A stretch of 64,000 nt of DNA from Salicibibacter cibarius (lineage in GTDB: Bacteria; Bacillota; Bacilli; Bacillales; Marinococcaceae): the NCBI RefSeq assembly GCF_016495725.1, contig NZ_CP054705.1, forward strand, positions 124,001 through 188,000, in the 5' to 3' direction. The notes under the pieces were generated by a model, which was not told the origin of the DNA, made no database searches, and saw nothing but the letters and a program-made list of their open reading frames with translations. The position numbers and the translations under genes were made by a program. Positions 24,655-34,567 of the stretch are shown piece by piece. Each line of letters starts with the position of its first letter. The first letter of the stretch is position 1.

Positions 24655-27141
24655 ATGTTGCAAAAAGAAGCAGTGCAAGATCAGCTAGGAAAAATTCCAA
24701 GGCCGGCTGATTGGATGGCTCGGATAAAAAGTCTTTGGAAAAAAGGAACAGATGCTCTAAGAAAAGGCACGACAGTCATGTTTTTAAAATGGGGCTTGCT
24801 GTTGTTCCTTGTGGGCGTGATGTTGGGACGAGCCGCTATTTTATCGGATCTTTACCCTTTTGCGCTTCCTTTTTTCGCCGCGGTTCTTGCCTGGAAGAAG
24901 GAAAGGGCCTTATTGGCAGCGGTGGCCGTAATTGCCGGGACAGCGTGGGGACTTACCTTTAACATTCCATATGTCCTTGCCGGATTGTTGCTATTCCTTC
25001 TTTTCTACCGCGTGGCACAATATATAGGGGCAAATCGAAAATGGACACTGCCCGCGGCTGTTTTCTTCGCTTCACTAACATCCAGGGTTGTCGTCACGGG
25101 CGTGGGAGGGGCGGCCATGACACAATATCATTGGTTTATGGCCACGATTGAGGCGGGACTGGCGCTCATGTTGACGATGATATTCTTGCAAAGCTTGCCG
25201 TTATTAGGTGCTCGTAAGAAACAGCGTGCGTTAAAAAATGAGGAAATCATTTGTTTTATCATATTATTGGCTTCCGTGATGACCGGAGCGATCGGATGGG
25301 TCATTTACGGTCTTGGCGCAGAGCATGTGCTCGCCCGTTATCTCGTGTTGTTGTTTGCTCTCGTCGGCGGGGCGGCGATTGGTTCAACCGTTGGGGTTGT
25401 TACGGGCTTGGTGCTCAGTTTGGCGGCGGTTGCTAATTTGTACTACATGAGTTTACTCGCGTTTGCCGGTTTGCTCGGCGGGTTGTTAAAAGAAGGAAAA
25501 AAACTTGGCGTAAGCATGGGGCTCCTCGTTGGAACCGCTTTAATCGCCTTGTACGGAAACGGCATGAACAATGCTGCCATTACGGTGATGGAGTCCGGGG
25601 TCGCTGTCTTGCTGTTTTTACTTACACCGAAAGCGCTAACCGATTACATGGGGAAATATATTCCCGGAACGATGGAACATTCCAACGAGCAACAACGATA
25701 TCTTCGAAAAATTCGCGATGTAACGGCTTCGCGTGTCGAGAAATTCTCGGATTTGTTTCAAACGTTATCCGCCAGTTTCTCATCGCCGGAAGATCGATAT
25801 CAACAGATGGATGACGAGGGTGAGGGGGATCGTTTTTTGGCTGATATTACGTCGAATACCTGCCAGAAGTGTTTTCGTAAAGAAAGGTGCTGGGTGGAGC
25901 GTTTCGATACAACTTATGATGTCATGAACAGCATTATGACTGACATTGAACAGACCGATAAAGTAGAATCGCGGACGTATGAACGGCTGAACCGGCATTG
26001 CATTTATCCGGACCGCATTGTTCGGGCGATGAAAGAGCAGTGGGAACCACATGAAATACGGCGACTGTATGCGCGGCAAATGGAAGAAAGCAGAAACCTT
26101 GTGGCTGATCAGCTGCAAGGCGTCTCTGAAGTGATGGGTGCATTTGCCAAGGAAATCCAGAAGGAAAAAGAAGCCCATCATTACCAGGAGGAACAAATTT
26201 ATGCTGCGCTGTTTGATGCCGGGCTTAATATCGAACAAGTGGACATTTTTAATCTAAGTCCCAGGGATGTTCATATTGAAATTGAACTTGGGAACGGGAT
26301 GAATCACGAAGAAGCAGAGAAGCTCATTGCCCCGATGCTTTCGGGAATACTGTCCGACCATATTATTGTGGAGGTGATAGATGATACAGCATCTGAAAAT
26401 CGGGTGACATTTGCGTCTGCCAAGACGTACGTGGTTGATACGGGATCGGCGACGGTAGCACAGGGGGGAGCTTGGATATCAGGAGATAATTATGCCGCCA
26501 TGCAACTGGGATTTGGAAAATTTGCCGTAGCCATCAGTGACGGCATGGGGAACGGCCACCGTGCACATCGGGAAAGCTCGGAAACGTTGGAGTTGTTGCA
26601 AAATATACTGAAATCGGGCATTGACGAAGGGGTGGCGATCCAATCCATGAATTCCTTATTATCTTTACGGGCAGATGATGAAATGTTCTCTACCCTGGAT
26701 TTAACGATCATTGATTTGCAGACGGCGGATAGCAACTTTCTTAAAATTGGTTCAATGCCGAGTTTTGTTAAGCGAAAAGAGCGGGTCTTTTCGATTGAAG
26801 CCGGAAATCTGCCGATGGGAATCGTTTCGGAAGCAAATTTTGAAATGAAACAAGAACGGCTTCAAGATGAAGATATTCTCGTCATGATGAGTGACGGTCT
26901 ATTCGATGGTGCGCGATGGATTGAAAATAAAGAATGGTGGATGAAGCGGTTAATTCGTGAAATTGAATCAGTTGATCCGCAAATCATTGCGGACGTTTTG
27001 CTCGAAGAGGTGATGCGCATGAGTGAAGGGGGGATTGCGGATGACATGACTGTTGTCGTTGCGAAGGTACGCCGCAACACCCCGAAATGGGCAACGATTC
27101 CCATGGGCAGATGGGTACAGCCGTTTGCGAAAAATGCATAG
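24655..27141 (+). CDS. spoIIE: Stage II sporulation protein E (PP2C phosphatase)
   Basis: 828 residues. The N-terminal ~330 residues contain about ten membrane segments. A central region (about 330-590) mediates FtsZ interaction and oligomerisation in the family. The C-terminal PP2C domain shows ISDGMGNGHRAHRES near residue 627 and MMSDGLFDGA. SpoIIE dephosphorylates SpoIIAA-P, releasing SigF in the forespore, and acts in polar septation. ATG 24655 with GGTGGTGG upstream is favoured over GTG 24643. The CxxCxxxxxC-like pattern CQKCFRKERCW near residue 403 is also seen in homologues. Confidence 0.96.
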   Translation: MLQKEAVQDQLGKIPRPADWMARIKSLWKKGTDALRKGTTVMFLKWGLLLFLVGVMLGRAAILSDLYPFALPFFAAVLAWKKERALLAAVAVIAGTAWGLTFNIPYVLAGLLLFLLFYRVAQYIGANRKWTLPAAVFFASLTSRVVVTGVGGAAMTQYHWFMATIEAGLALMLTMIFLQSLPLLGARKKQRALKNEEIICFIILLASVMTGAIGWVIYGLGAEHVLARYLVLLFALVGGAAIGSTVGVVTGLVLSLAAVANLYYMSLLAFAGLLGGLLKEGKKLGVSMGLLVGTALIALYGNGMNNAAITVMESGVAVLLFLLTPKALTDYMGKYIPGTMEHSNEQQRYLRKIRDVTASRVEKFSDLFQTLSASFSSPEDRYQQMDDEGEGDRFLADITSNTCQKCFRKERCWVERFDTTYDVMNSIMTDIEQTDKVESRTYERLNRHCIYPDRIVRAMKEQWEPHEIRRLYARQMEESRNLVADQLQGVSEVMGAFAKEIQKEKEAHHYQEEQIYAALFDAGLNIEQVDIFNLSPRDVHIEIELGNGMNHEEAEKLIAPMLSGILSDHIIVEVIDDTASENRVTFASAKTYVVDTGSATVAQGGAWISGDNYAAMQLGFGKFAVAISDGMGNGHRAHRESSETLELLQNILKSGIDEGVAIQSMNSLLSLRADDEMFSTLDLTIIDLQTADSNFLKIGSMPSFVKRKERVFSIEAGNLPMGIVSEANFEMKQERLQDEDILVMMSDGLFDGARWIENKEWWMKRLIREIESVDPQIIADVLLEEVMRMSEGGIADDMTVVVAKVRRNTPKWATIPMGRWVQPFAKNA

Positions 27142-27190
27142 TGTAGTATAACCTCCCTCGTATTCGTCAATGATGGTGATAACCAAATTG

Positions 27191-27280
27191 ACTTGGCAGG
27201 TATAAACCAACTTACTTACCTGCATAAGTGCAACTAAGGCTTTTCTCCATAAAACCTTGGCGAAAAGCCAAGTTTTCTAA
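27191..27280 (+). repeat. Dispersed dual-hairpin element, copy 5
   Basis: Left hairpin GGCAGGTA / TTACCTGC (27196-27223), linker ATAAGTGCAACTAA identical to copy 4, then right hairpin GGCTTTTCTCCA / TTGGCGAAAAGCC and AAGTTTTCTAA. It ends 19 bases before yabS. Confidence 0.88.
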
Positions 27281-27298
27281 CGAGGGAGGATATGGCAT

Positions 27299-28039
27299 AT
27301 GGGACCAGGGACATTAAGGCAAATATTGCTCATAACGGATGGTTATTCCAATGAAGGTGGGGATCCTTCGGCAGTTGCAGCGCTGGCCAGGGAGCAACAG
27401 GTCACCGTCAACGTCATTGGTGTGCTTGAGGAAGGAGCGATGAACCAACAGGCACAAACAGAAATTGAAAACATTGCTTTAGCCGGCGCCGGCATCCAAC
27501 AAATTGTTTATAAGAAACAGTTGGCGCAAACGGTACAAATGGTGACCACGCAGGCAATGACGCAAACGTTGCAAGGGGTGGTCAATCAAGAGTTGTCACA
27601 AATTTTGGGAAAAGATCGGGAATGGGACGAGCTACCGCCGGATAAACGGGGCGAAGTGATGGAAGTTGTAGATGAGATCGGAGAGGTCGTTAACTTGGAA
27701 GTGGTAATTCTTGTGGATACGAGCGCCAGCATGCGTACCAAATTGCCAACGGTCCGAGAAGCATTGGAAGATTTATCGATTAGCATGGCCTCTCGGGGTG
27801 GGGACAATGAATTTAAAGTGCTTGCTTTCCCGGGGAAGAAACGCGATGCAGACGTTGTACGGGAATGGACGCGCGGGTTGGATCAATTAACAGGTATGTT
27901 CCAAAAAATAACGACCGGAGGGATCACTCCGACCGGTCCGGCATTAAAAACCGCTCTTAACCATTTTGACAGGAAGAAAAAAAGGAGCTTGATCTCCCGT
28001 GGAGAAGAAGAATCCTATCTTGAAGAACGAGGCTCCTGA
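27299..28039 (+). CDS. yabS: VWA-domain protein YabS
   Basis: 246 residues. Two VWA-like stretches are visible: QILLITDGYSNEGGDPSAVA at the N-terminus and VVILVDTSASMRTKLPTVRE near residue 137, the latter with the DxSxS metal-dependent adhesion motif. Orthologues pair with the kinase YabT after spoIIE in Bacillus; the biochemical role is not established. GAGGGAGG precedes ATG 27299. It overlaps yabT by 41 bases, so they are co-transcribed. Confidence 0.88.
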   Translation: MGPGTLRQILLITDGYSNEGGDPSAVAALAREQQVTVNVIGVLEEGAMNQQAQTEIENIALAGAGIQQIVYKKQLAQTVQMVTTQAMTQTLQGVVNQELSQILGKDREWDELPPDKRGEVMEVVDEIGEVVNLEVVILVDTSASMRTKLPTVREALEDLSISMASRGGDNEFKVLAFPGKKRDADVVREWTRGLDQLTGMFQKITTGGITPTGPALKTALNHFDRKKKRSLISRGEEESYLEERGS

Positions 28040-28997
28040 TCTCCCAACCGGTACGAGGATCCTCGGAAAGTGGCACCGCAACCCTTATTACATTCGAAAA
28101 ACATTGGGAAGAGGTGCAACAGGTATCGTATATTTGGCGGATGCACGTACAGGGCCTGTCGCGCTAAAAGTCGGGCACAATCATGTGTCGATCACTTCCG
28201 AGGTAAATGTTTTGAAGCATTTTGCCAAGGTCCAAGGCCAAATACTTGGGCCTTCTTTTATCGATGCTGACGACGTCATTGTTGATAGGGAAAAGTATCC
28301 ATTTTACGTCATGGAGTATTTAAAAGGGGAGACTCTATTTCAGCATATCGACCGTCAAGGAAAAGAGTGGGGACCGGTTCTTCTTGTGCAACTCTTGGGG
28401 GATTTGGATCGTCTGCATCGCGCCGGGTGGGTTTTCGGTGACCTGAAACCGGAAAACTTGATCGTTGTCGGCGGCCCTCCCTATCGAATTCGATGGCTCG
28501 ATGTCGGAGGAACGACAATACAGGGGCGTGCGGTAAAAGAGTATACGGAATTTTTTGATCGTGGCTATTGGGGGCTGGGCGACCGTAAGGCTGAGCCTAC
28601 CTATGATTTGTTTGCTGCCGGGATGATTTTACTGAATATCACTTATAAACGGCGATTTGAAAAAGGACGCGACGGCAAGGAAACATTATTGGCGTATATT
28701 GAACGATCCCTCGTGCTTGCCCCCTACCGGCAATGGCTGAAAAAGGCACTGTTCGGCCAATATCCGGATGCGGAAAAAATGCGAGAAACGTTGATGAATA
28801 TTATTTCCAAAGAAGAAAAACCTGTAACTAAGAATGCTTCGCCTCGACAGAAGCAAAAAATCGGGAATCGCCGCAAGAAAAGAAAAAAACAAAAACGAAG
28901 CAGGAAGAAACGTACGTTCGAAACTGTTGACGCTGTTTTAGTCATTTCTTTTCTATTGCTTGCATCTGCTTTATACTGGGTGGGACAAGTGATTTAA
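27999..28997 (+). CDS. yabT: Serine/threonine protein kinase YabT
   Basis: 332 residues from a GTG start inside yabS. Hanks-type features: glycine-rich LGRGATGIVYLA, ALKVGHNH lysine, catalytic loop FGDLKPENLIV (Phe-Gly in place of His-Arg), and DVGG in place of DFG. A basic stretch (RRKKRKKQKRSRKKR, about 288-305) and one C-terminal membrane segment follow. In B. subtilis YabT is a DNA-activated kinase at the septum during sporulation, and the basic region fits DNA binding. Confidence 0.88.
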   Translation: MEKKNPILKNEAPDLPTGTRILGKWHRNPYYIRKTLGRGATGIVYLADARTGPVALKVGHNHVSITSEVNVLKHFAKVQGQILGPSFIDADDVIVDREKYPFYVMEYLKGETLFQHIDRQGKEWGPVLLVQLLGDLDRLHRAGWVFGDLKPENLIVVGGPPYRIRWLDVGGTTIQGRAVKEYTEFFDRGYWGLGDRKAEPTYDLFAAGMILLNITYKRRFEKGRDGKETLLAYIERSLVLAPYRQWLKKALFGQYPDAEKMRETLMNIISKEEKPVTKNASPRQKQKIGNRRKKRKKQKRSRKKRTFETVDAVLVISFLLLASALYWVGQVI

Positions 28998-29036
28998 AGT
29001 AGAAAAGCACAGTGGTTCCCTTAGGGGACAGAAATC

Positions 29037-29795
29037 ATGGCAGAAAAGGGACGCTTGGTTGATTTATGTCTTTTTGCCGGGAAATTGATGGTTACTTACG
29101 GGGCGGAAACTTACCGGGCAGAAGATATCATGAATCGCATGGCGGTCGCGGGGGGCTTAAAGAATGTCCACAGTTTCGTGACGACGACCGGTATTTTTTT
29201 ATCGGGGGTTCAAGATAATGGCGATAATTTAATGCAGATGATCCGGATCGTGGATCGTTTCCAGGATTTAAATAAAGTGGCGGAAGTGAACCAACTTTCT
29301 CGGGATTTTGTGATGGGGCGCATCGACGAGGTAGAGGCCAATCAACAACTGTTAAAAATATCGGCGGCACGGATGAATTATCCGCTTTGGCTCATTTATA
29401 TTGCCTCCGGTGTCGCGGGCGGGGCATTTTCCTATTTAGTTGGCAATACGAAGTTTGATATGATCCCGGCAGCCATGGGCGGGTTGATGTCCACATTATT
29501 CCTCGTTTTGTTTCAACATTATTTACACGCAAAATTTTTCTCGGAATATCTCGCTTCGTTTTTTGGCAGCATTACAGCGTTGACGTTAGTGCACAGCGGG
29601 TACGGAACGAGCGTCGATCAAGTGATCATCGGGACGATCATACCGCTTGTGCCCGGAATTCCGCTAACAAATTCCGTTAGGGATCTGATGAACGGTGATT
29701 TGATTTCCGGACTCGCCCGCGGGGCAGAAGCTGCATTAACCGCGCTCTCGATTGCAGCTGGTGTTGCTACAGCTGTATCATTGTTTTTGCCGTAG
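29037..29795 (+). CDS. Threonine/serine exporter ThrE family, large subunit
   Basis: 252 residues. The N-terminal soluble half has the ThrE/YjjP core (LMVTYGAETYRAEDIMNRMA, then FVTTTGIFLS). The C-terminal half has about five membrane segments (ASGVAGGAFSYLV; LVPGIPLTNSVRDLMNGDLI). It is the first half of a split ThrE exporter; the second half follows after 11 bases. This pair stands between yabT and tilS, which are adjacent in B. subtilis, so it is an insertion relative to that order. Confidence 0.88.
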   Translation: MAEKGRLVDLCLFAGKLMVTYGAETYRAEDIMNRMAVAGGLKNVHSFVTTTGIFLSGVQDNGDNLMQMIRIVDRFQDLNKVAEVNQLSRDFVMGRIDEVEANQQLLKISAARMNYPLWLIYIASGVAGGAFSYLVGNTKFDMIPAAMGGLMSTLFLVLFQHYLHAKFFSEYLASFFGSITALTLVHSGYGTSVDQVIIGTIIPLVPGIPLTNSVRDLMNGDLISGLARGAEAALTALSIAAGVATAVSLFLP

Positions 29796-29806
29796 GAGGC
29801 CGCAAG

Positions 29807-30241
29807 ATGTGGGAACTTTTGATTTGCTTTATGGCAACGGTAGCATTTGCGATTATTTTTAATACTCCTTCCCGGTTGTTATGGAGGATCGGTTTGATCG
29901 GTGTCCTTGCTTGGACCATTTATAGCTCCATTCAAGACATTAATGTTTCCTTCATCGCTGCTGCCGCAGTAGCCGCTTTTTCTGCATCGCTTATGAGTTA
30001 TGGATTGTCGCGGCACCATCGTGTTCCCGTGACAACATTTGCGATTCCCGGCATTATTCCGCTCGTTCCCGGAGGGAAAGCATATGAAACAATGCTGGCG
30101 TTTGTCGAGGAGAATTACATAGAAGGACTGACGCAGGGAGCGGCAACATTATTGCACGCAGGTGCTATCGCGGGCGGCGTCGTGTTTGCGCTGTCGATTT
30201 TTTCCATTGGCAGGGGGGTTGATCAAAGGTATGAAACGTAA
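29807..30241 (+). CDS. Threonine/serine exporter ThrE family, small subunit
   Basis: 144 residues, four or five membrane segments, matching the YjjB/ThrE C-terminal domain (FAIPGIIPLVPGGKAYETML). It completes the split exporter with the preceding gene. AGGAGG precedes ATG 29807. Its end overlaps the tilS start by 11 bases, so translation of tilS may be coupled. Confidence 0.88.
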   Translation: MWELLICFMATVAFAIIFNTPSRLLWRIGLIGVLAWTIYSSIQDINVSFIAAAAVAAFSASLMSYGLSRHHRVPVTTFAIPGIIPLVPGGKAYETMLAFVEENYIEGLTQGAATLLHAGAIAGGVVFALSIFSIGRGVDQRYET

Positions 30242-31628
30242 AATCGATGCGTTTGCCGCGCGCTTCGGTATGTTCTCGCGAGTGTCTTCTGTATTGGTTG
30301 CCGTATCCGGGGGTGTTGACTCCATGGCATTGCTCCACTATCTCCTGTCACAAAGGGATGAATACGGCATTACGGTGATGGCTGCTCACTGTAATCATGG
30401 ACTGCGCAAAGAAGCTGAAGAAGATGAGAGGCTTGTAGAAAGTTTTTGCGCAGAACACCACATTCCTTTTTTTACAAAATACCTTGATCTGCCGAAAGAC
30501 GGGGGCAAATCGATCCACCCGATCAGTCGGAAAATGCGCTACGATTTTTTTTCCGCGATCATGAAAAGGGAAAAGTTGGACATACTAGCGACCGCGCACC
30601 ACGGTGATGACCAAATCGAAACGATTCTCATGCAACAGATGCGAGGATTTGACTATTACAGGGGGCAGATGGGCATCCCCGTTGAACGCCCGTTTTCGGG
30701 AGGAAGGCTTATCCGTCCTTTTTTACCGGTGACGAAAAAAGAAATTATCACGTATGCACAAACGCACGCGGTCCCATGGCGGGAAGATGAAAGCAATCTA
30801 AAAGATGATTATACGAGAAATCGCGTGCGTAAGCAGTTGCTGCCGACGTTGAAACAAGAAAACCGTGAAGCCCATACACACTTTCAAAAATTGGCTGAGG
30901 ATTTCAGGGTCGATGCGGCCTATTTAACTCAGCAGGCGGAAAAAGTGCTTTCTGAGACAGCCGTGCAAACGGAAGATGGGTATGTGTTAAAATTACATCG
31001 ATTTCGTGAAGCCCCTATTGCTTTACAACGGCGCGTGATTCACTTACTATTGACTTATCTTTACAATCAGAAACATGGGCAATTTTCTCGCATACATATT
31101 GAGGAATGTTTCGAATTAATTTCGGATACGCATCCGTCAGCACAACGATCATTGCCGAATCATATAAAGGTTTATCGCAATTATGAACAATTGCATTTCA
31201 CGGATGCTGAGCGTATTTTTTATGATGCACAGAGGCCCTTGCAGGCAGTGTCCGATCTCCCGGCAAAGGTTGAAACCGGGCTTGGGACGCTTATATTTGA
31301 ACCTTTCAAAGGGACGATTCCACCCCATGATGATACGTCGTTTTATTGCCCGATATCGAAGTTGAACTTGCCACTTTCGGTGCGCGCGAGGAACCCCGGA
31401 GATGTTATCCGGCCGCTTGGCCTTGGCGGTACCCAAAAATTAAAACAAATAATGATTGATGAAAAGGTGCCTCGCCCTGAACGTGAATGGTGGCCGATCA
31501 TTACCGATGCAACAGGGGCGGTGCTTTGGGCACCTTTACTGAAAAAAAGTGAAGGTGCGGGACGTGCCGGTGAAGAAGATGATTATGTTTGGATGCAACT
31601 CGTCAAAAAGGAACATGCACATACGTAA
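30231..31628 (+). CDS. tilS: tRNA(Ile)-lysidine synthase TilS
   Basis: 465 residues. The PP-loop ATP pyrophosphatase motif SGGVDSMALLHYL lies at residues 26-38, followed by the typical HCNHGLRKEAEEDE and ATAHHGDDQIETILM. A C-terminal TilS substrate-binding domain ends the protein. It converts C34 of the CAU-anticodon tRNA-Ile to lysidine so that AUA is read. ATG 30231 rather than 30162 is chosen by homology (MKRKIDAFAARF). hpt follows, as in most Bacilli. Confidence 0.95.
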   Translation: MKRKIDAFAARFGMFSRVSSVLVAVSGGVDSMALLHYLLSQRDEYGITVMAAHCNHGLRKEAEEDERLVESFCAEHHIPFFTKYLDLPKDGGKSIHPISRKMRYDFFSAIMKREKLDILATAHHGDDQIETILMQQMRGFDYYRGQMGIPVERPFSGGRLIRPFLPVTKKEIITYAQTHAVPWREDESNLKDDYTRNRVRKQLLPTLKQENREAHTHFQKLAEDFRVDAAYLTQQAEKVLSETAVQTEDGYVLKLHRFREAPIALQRRVIHLLLTYLYNQKHGQFSRIHIEECFELISDTHPSAQRSLPNHIKVYRNYEQLHFTDAERIFYDAQRPLQAVSDLPAKVETGLGTLIFEPFKGTIPPHDDTSFYCPISKLNLPLSVRARNPGDVIRPLGLGGTQKLKQIMIDEKVPRPEREWWPIITDATGAVLWAPLLKKSEGAGRAGEEDDYVWMQLVKKEHAHT

Positions 31629-31686
31629 AATCCAATGATATTTAGAGGGATGGAGTCAAATTCATAAATGAGGGTGCCGAAAAAGA

Positions 31687-32229
31687 ATGAAGGAAGATAT
31701 TGAAAAAATATTAATCAAAGAAGATGAAATCAAAGCGAAAACGGAAGCGATTGGCCAACGCATGACACACGAATACAAAGACCGTTTCCCGCTCGTTATC
31801 GGAGTGCTTAAAGGCGCCATGCCTTTTATGGCGGATCTGACCCGGGCGATTCATGCCCATCTTGAAATTGATTTTATGGATGTTTCCAGCTATGGAAACC
31901 AAATGGTCTCTTCCGGAGAAGTTAAAATTGAGAAAGACCTTGATTCTTCCGTGAAGGACAGGGATATTATCATCGTGGAGGATATTATTGATAGCGGTTT
32001 GACGTTAAGCTATCTCGTCAGCTTATTCCATCATCGCCAGGCGAACTCCGTCAAGATTGTAACGTTATTGGATAAACCGGAAGGGCGAAAAGCTGACATC
32101 GTTCCGGATATTGTCGGTTTTACAGTGCCGGATGAATTTGTTGTCGGCTACGGGCTCGACTATGCGGAACGGTACCGAAACCTCCCGTACATCGGCATTC
32201 TAAAGCCGGAGATTTACCGAGGTTCTTGA
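31687..32229 (+). CDS. hpt: Hypoxanthine-guanine phosphoribosyltransferase
   Basis: 180 residues. The PRPP-binding loop [14 protein letters not shown] is near residue 97, with [19 protein letters not shown] at the C-terminus. The enzyme salvages hypoxanthine and guanine with PRPP. It is placed between tilS and ftsH as in B. subtilis, where TilS and HprT also bind each other to control ftsH. TTGATT and TGATAA 18 bases apart (32226-32255) after its stop may be a separate ftsH promoter. Confidence 0.95.
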   Translation: MKEDIEKILIKEDEIKAKTEAIGQRMTHEYKDRFPLVIGVLKGAMPFMADLTRAIHAHLEIDFMDVSSYGNQMVSSGEVKIEKDLDSSVKDRDIIIVEDIIDSGLTLSYLVSLFHHRQANSVKIVTLLDKPEGRKADIVPDIVGFTVPDEFVVGYGLDYAERYRNLPYIGILKPEIYRGS

Positions 32230-32282
32230 TTGGATAGAAAGCGCAAATGTGATAAGATTACTTTTGTTGTACTTTAAGAAGG

Positions 32283-32362
32283 TTTAACTATGTAAAGGAT
32301 TAAAGTATAAGTAAAACTATGTCTTCCGCCATAAGAACTTGGCGGCAAGCCAAGTTTTTCTA
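32283..32362 (+). repeat. Dispersed dual-hairpin element, copy 6
   Basis: ATTAAAGTATAAGTAAAAC is shared with copy 1, followed by a right hairpin (CTTCCGCCATAAGAACTTGGCGGCAAG) and CCAAGTTTTTCTA. It ends 27 bases before the ftsH start, so it lies in the ftsH leader. Confidence 0.7.
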
Positions 32363-32388
32363 TTGTTACCCGCGGGAGGAGGTCAGGA

Positions 32389-34458
32389 ATGAATCGAACA
32401 GTAAGATATACATTTTTTTGGTTATTTGTTCTTCTAATACTTATCGGGATTGTTCAGCTGTTTACAGATGATCCGGTTGAAGATGAAATAATGAATACGG
32501 ATGAATTCATGCAAGCACTTGAACAAGATGAGATCGCCACGATGACCGTTCAACCTGAGATGGACGTTTACCTCATTGAGGGTGAGTTGGTGAATGGGGG
32601 CGAAGAAGACGAATCGAATGAATTTACCGCGTACATTTTACGCTCTCCGGAAATTACAAACATGTTGCTGGATGCGATGGAAACAAATGAGTCATTAACG
32701 GCTATTGATACAGAACCTGGCGAAGAACCGGGAGGCTGGTTGCAATTTCTCGTAGCGGTGATTCCGTTCATCATCATTTTTATCCTTTTCTTCTTCTTGC
32801 TGAGCCAGATGCAAGGCGGCGGAAACAAGATGATGAATTTCGGGAAAAGCAAGGCGAAAATGCAATCGGAGGACAAGAAAAAAGCCCGTTTTAAAGATGT
32901 CGCCGGTGCCGAGGAAGAAAAGCAGGAACTTGTGGAAATCGTGGACTTCTTGAAGGATCCGCGCAAGTTTGCAAACATTGGCGCGCGTATTCCGAAAGGG
33001 GTGCTTCTCGTTGGACCTCCGGGAACGGGTAAGACCTTGCTCGGACGGGCAGTTGCCGGTGAGGCAGGCGTTCCTTTCTTCTCCATCAGCGGTTCCGACT
33101 TCGTGGAAATGTTCGTTGGTGTTGGTGCATCCAGGGTGCGTGACCTATTTAACAATGCAAAAAATAACGCCCCTTGTATTATTTTCATCGACGAATTGGA
33201 TGCTGTTGGACGTCAGCGTGGCGCAGGCGTTGGCGGTGGCCACGATGAACGCGAACAAACATTAAACCAGTTGCTCGTTGAGATGGATGGGTTTGAAGGA
33301 AATGAAGGCATTATTATCATTGCCGCAACCAACCGTTCCGACGTTCTTGACCCGGCATTGTTGCGCCCGGGACGTTTTGACCGTCAAATCACCGTCGGAT
33401 TGCCGGACGTAAGGGGCCGTGAAGATGTATTGAAAGTTCATGTTCGCGAAAAACCGATCGATGACGATGTTGAACTTCCTGTCATCGCGCAGCGAACACC
33501 CGGCTTTTCAGGTGCCGAATTGGAAAACCTTCTAAATGAAGCCGCGTTAGTCGCCGCAAGAGCCAATAGCGTCAAGATTAAAATGGTGCATATTGAAGAA
33601 GCGATTGACCGTGTCATTGCCGGTCCTGCGAAGAAAACGAGAGTTATCTCCGAGAAAGAGAAAAATATTGTCGCCCACCACGAAGCCGGCCATACGGTCG
33701 TTGGGGTGAAGCTGCAAAATGCGGATGCGGTGCATAAAGTTACGATCGTTCCGCGCGGGCAAGCGGGCGGTTACGCCATGATGCTTCCGAAGGAAGATCG
33801 CTACTTTATGACAAAACCGGAATTGCTTGATAAAATTGTTGGCCTGCTCGGCGGACGCGTATCTGAGGACATCATTTTTGGAGAAGCAAGCACAGGTGCG
33901 CACAATGATTTCCAACGTGCGACCGCCATTGCGCGAAAAATGGTCATGGAGTATGGCATGAGTGAAAAATTAGGGCCATTGCAATTTGGTTCTTCCGGTG
34001 GGGGGCAAGTATTCCTCGGCCGTGACATTCAAAATGAGCAAAATTATTCCGACGCAATCGCCCATGAGATTGATAAAGAAGTGCAAAAGATCATTAAGGA
34101 TAGTTACGAGCGCTGTCGTCAAATCTTGACGGAGAACAAAGATAAACTTGAACTTGTCGCTCAGAATTTGCTTGAATTAGAGACATTGGATGCCGAGCAA
34201 ATTTATTCTCTCGTCGAAGAAGGAAAGTTGCCTGAGGGCCATCATTCCAACCAGACACAAGAAGATGCTCTGAAAAACTCGGGAAATGCAGATCCTGTGG
34301 ACGATGAGAACGTGAAAGTTAACATTGGCTCACATGGAGAAGAGCAACAAGAAACGGAAAACGGGCAATCACAAACGAATGAAGTGTCCGATGAAAAAAA
34401 TCAAACCGAAGAACGAGGCGACGAAGGGGAACAAGAAGACGATAATCGCCGCTCATAG
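32389..34458 (+). CDS. ftsH: ATP-dependent zinc metalloprotease FtsH
   Basis: 689 residues. Two membrane segments (about 8-26 and 121-143) flank an extracytoplasmic domain. The AAA module has Walker A GPPGTGKT near residue 209, Walker [12 protein letters not shown] and [13 protein letters not shown]. The peptidase site is HEAGH near residue 431. The protease degrades membrane and regulatory proteins, and in Bacillus Spo0E. The C-terminus is unusually long, acidic and low in complexity (Glu, Gln, Asn, Asp). GGGAGGAGG precedes ATG 32389. Confidence 0.97.
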   Translation: MNRTVRYTFFWLFVLLILIGIVQLFTDDPVEDEIMNTDEFMQALEQDEIATMTVQPEMDVYLIEGELVNGGEEDESNEFTAYILRSPEITNMLLDAMETNESLTAIDTEPGEEPGGWLQFLVAVIPFIIIFILFFFLLSQMQGGGNKMMNFGKSKAKMQSEDKKKARFKDVAGAEEEKQELVEIVDFLKDPRKFANIGARIPKGVLLVGPPGTGKTLLGRAVAGEAGVPFFSISGSDFVEMFVGVGASRVRDLFNNAKNNAPCIIFIDELDAVGRQRGAGVGGGHDEREQTLNQLLVEMDGFEGNEGIIIIAATNRSDVLDPALLRPGRFDRQITVGLPDVRGREDVLKVHVREKPIDDDVELPVIAQRTPGFSGAELENLLNEAALVAARANSVKIKMVHIEEAIDRVIAGPAKKTRVISEKEKNIVAHHEAGHTVVGVKLQNADAVHKVTIVPRGQAGGYAMMLPKEDRYFMTKPELLDKIVGLLGGRVSEDIIFGEASTGAHNDFQRATAIARKMVMEYGMSEKLGPLQFGSSGGGQVFLGRDIQNEQNYSDAIAHEIDKEVQKIIKDSYERCRQILTENKDKLELVAQNLLELETLDAEQIYSLVEEGKLPEGHHSNQTQEDALKNSGNADPVDDENVKVNIGSHGEEQQETENGQSQTNEVSDEKNQTEERGDEGEQEDDNRRS

Positions 34459-34479
34459 CTACCTTCGTGGTATTGCATT

Positions 34480-34507
34480 GGGGATGTCCACTGGGCATCC
34501 CTTTTTC
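34480..34507 (+). terminator. Terminator after ftsH
   Basis: GGGATG / CATCCC (34481-34486 with 34496-34501) followed by TTTTT. Confidence 0.75.
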
Positions 34508-34508
34508 T

Positions 34509-34546
34509 GGGCAGGTAGGAAAGTATCTGCATAAGTTTTTCTAAAG
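34509..34546 (+). repeat. Dispersed hairpin element, copy 7 (truncated)
   Basis: GGGCAGGTAGGAAAGTATCTGCATAAG keeps the left hairpin and the ATAAG linker, then jumps to TTTTTCTAAA. The right hairpin has been deleted. It ends 22 bases before coaX. Confidence 0.65.
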
Positions 34547-34567
34547 AAATCGGAAAGGGTTGAACCT

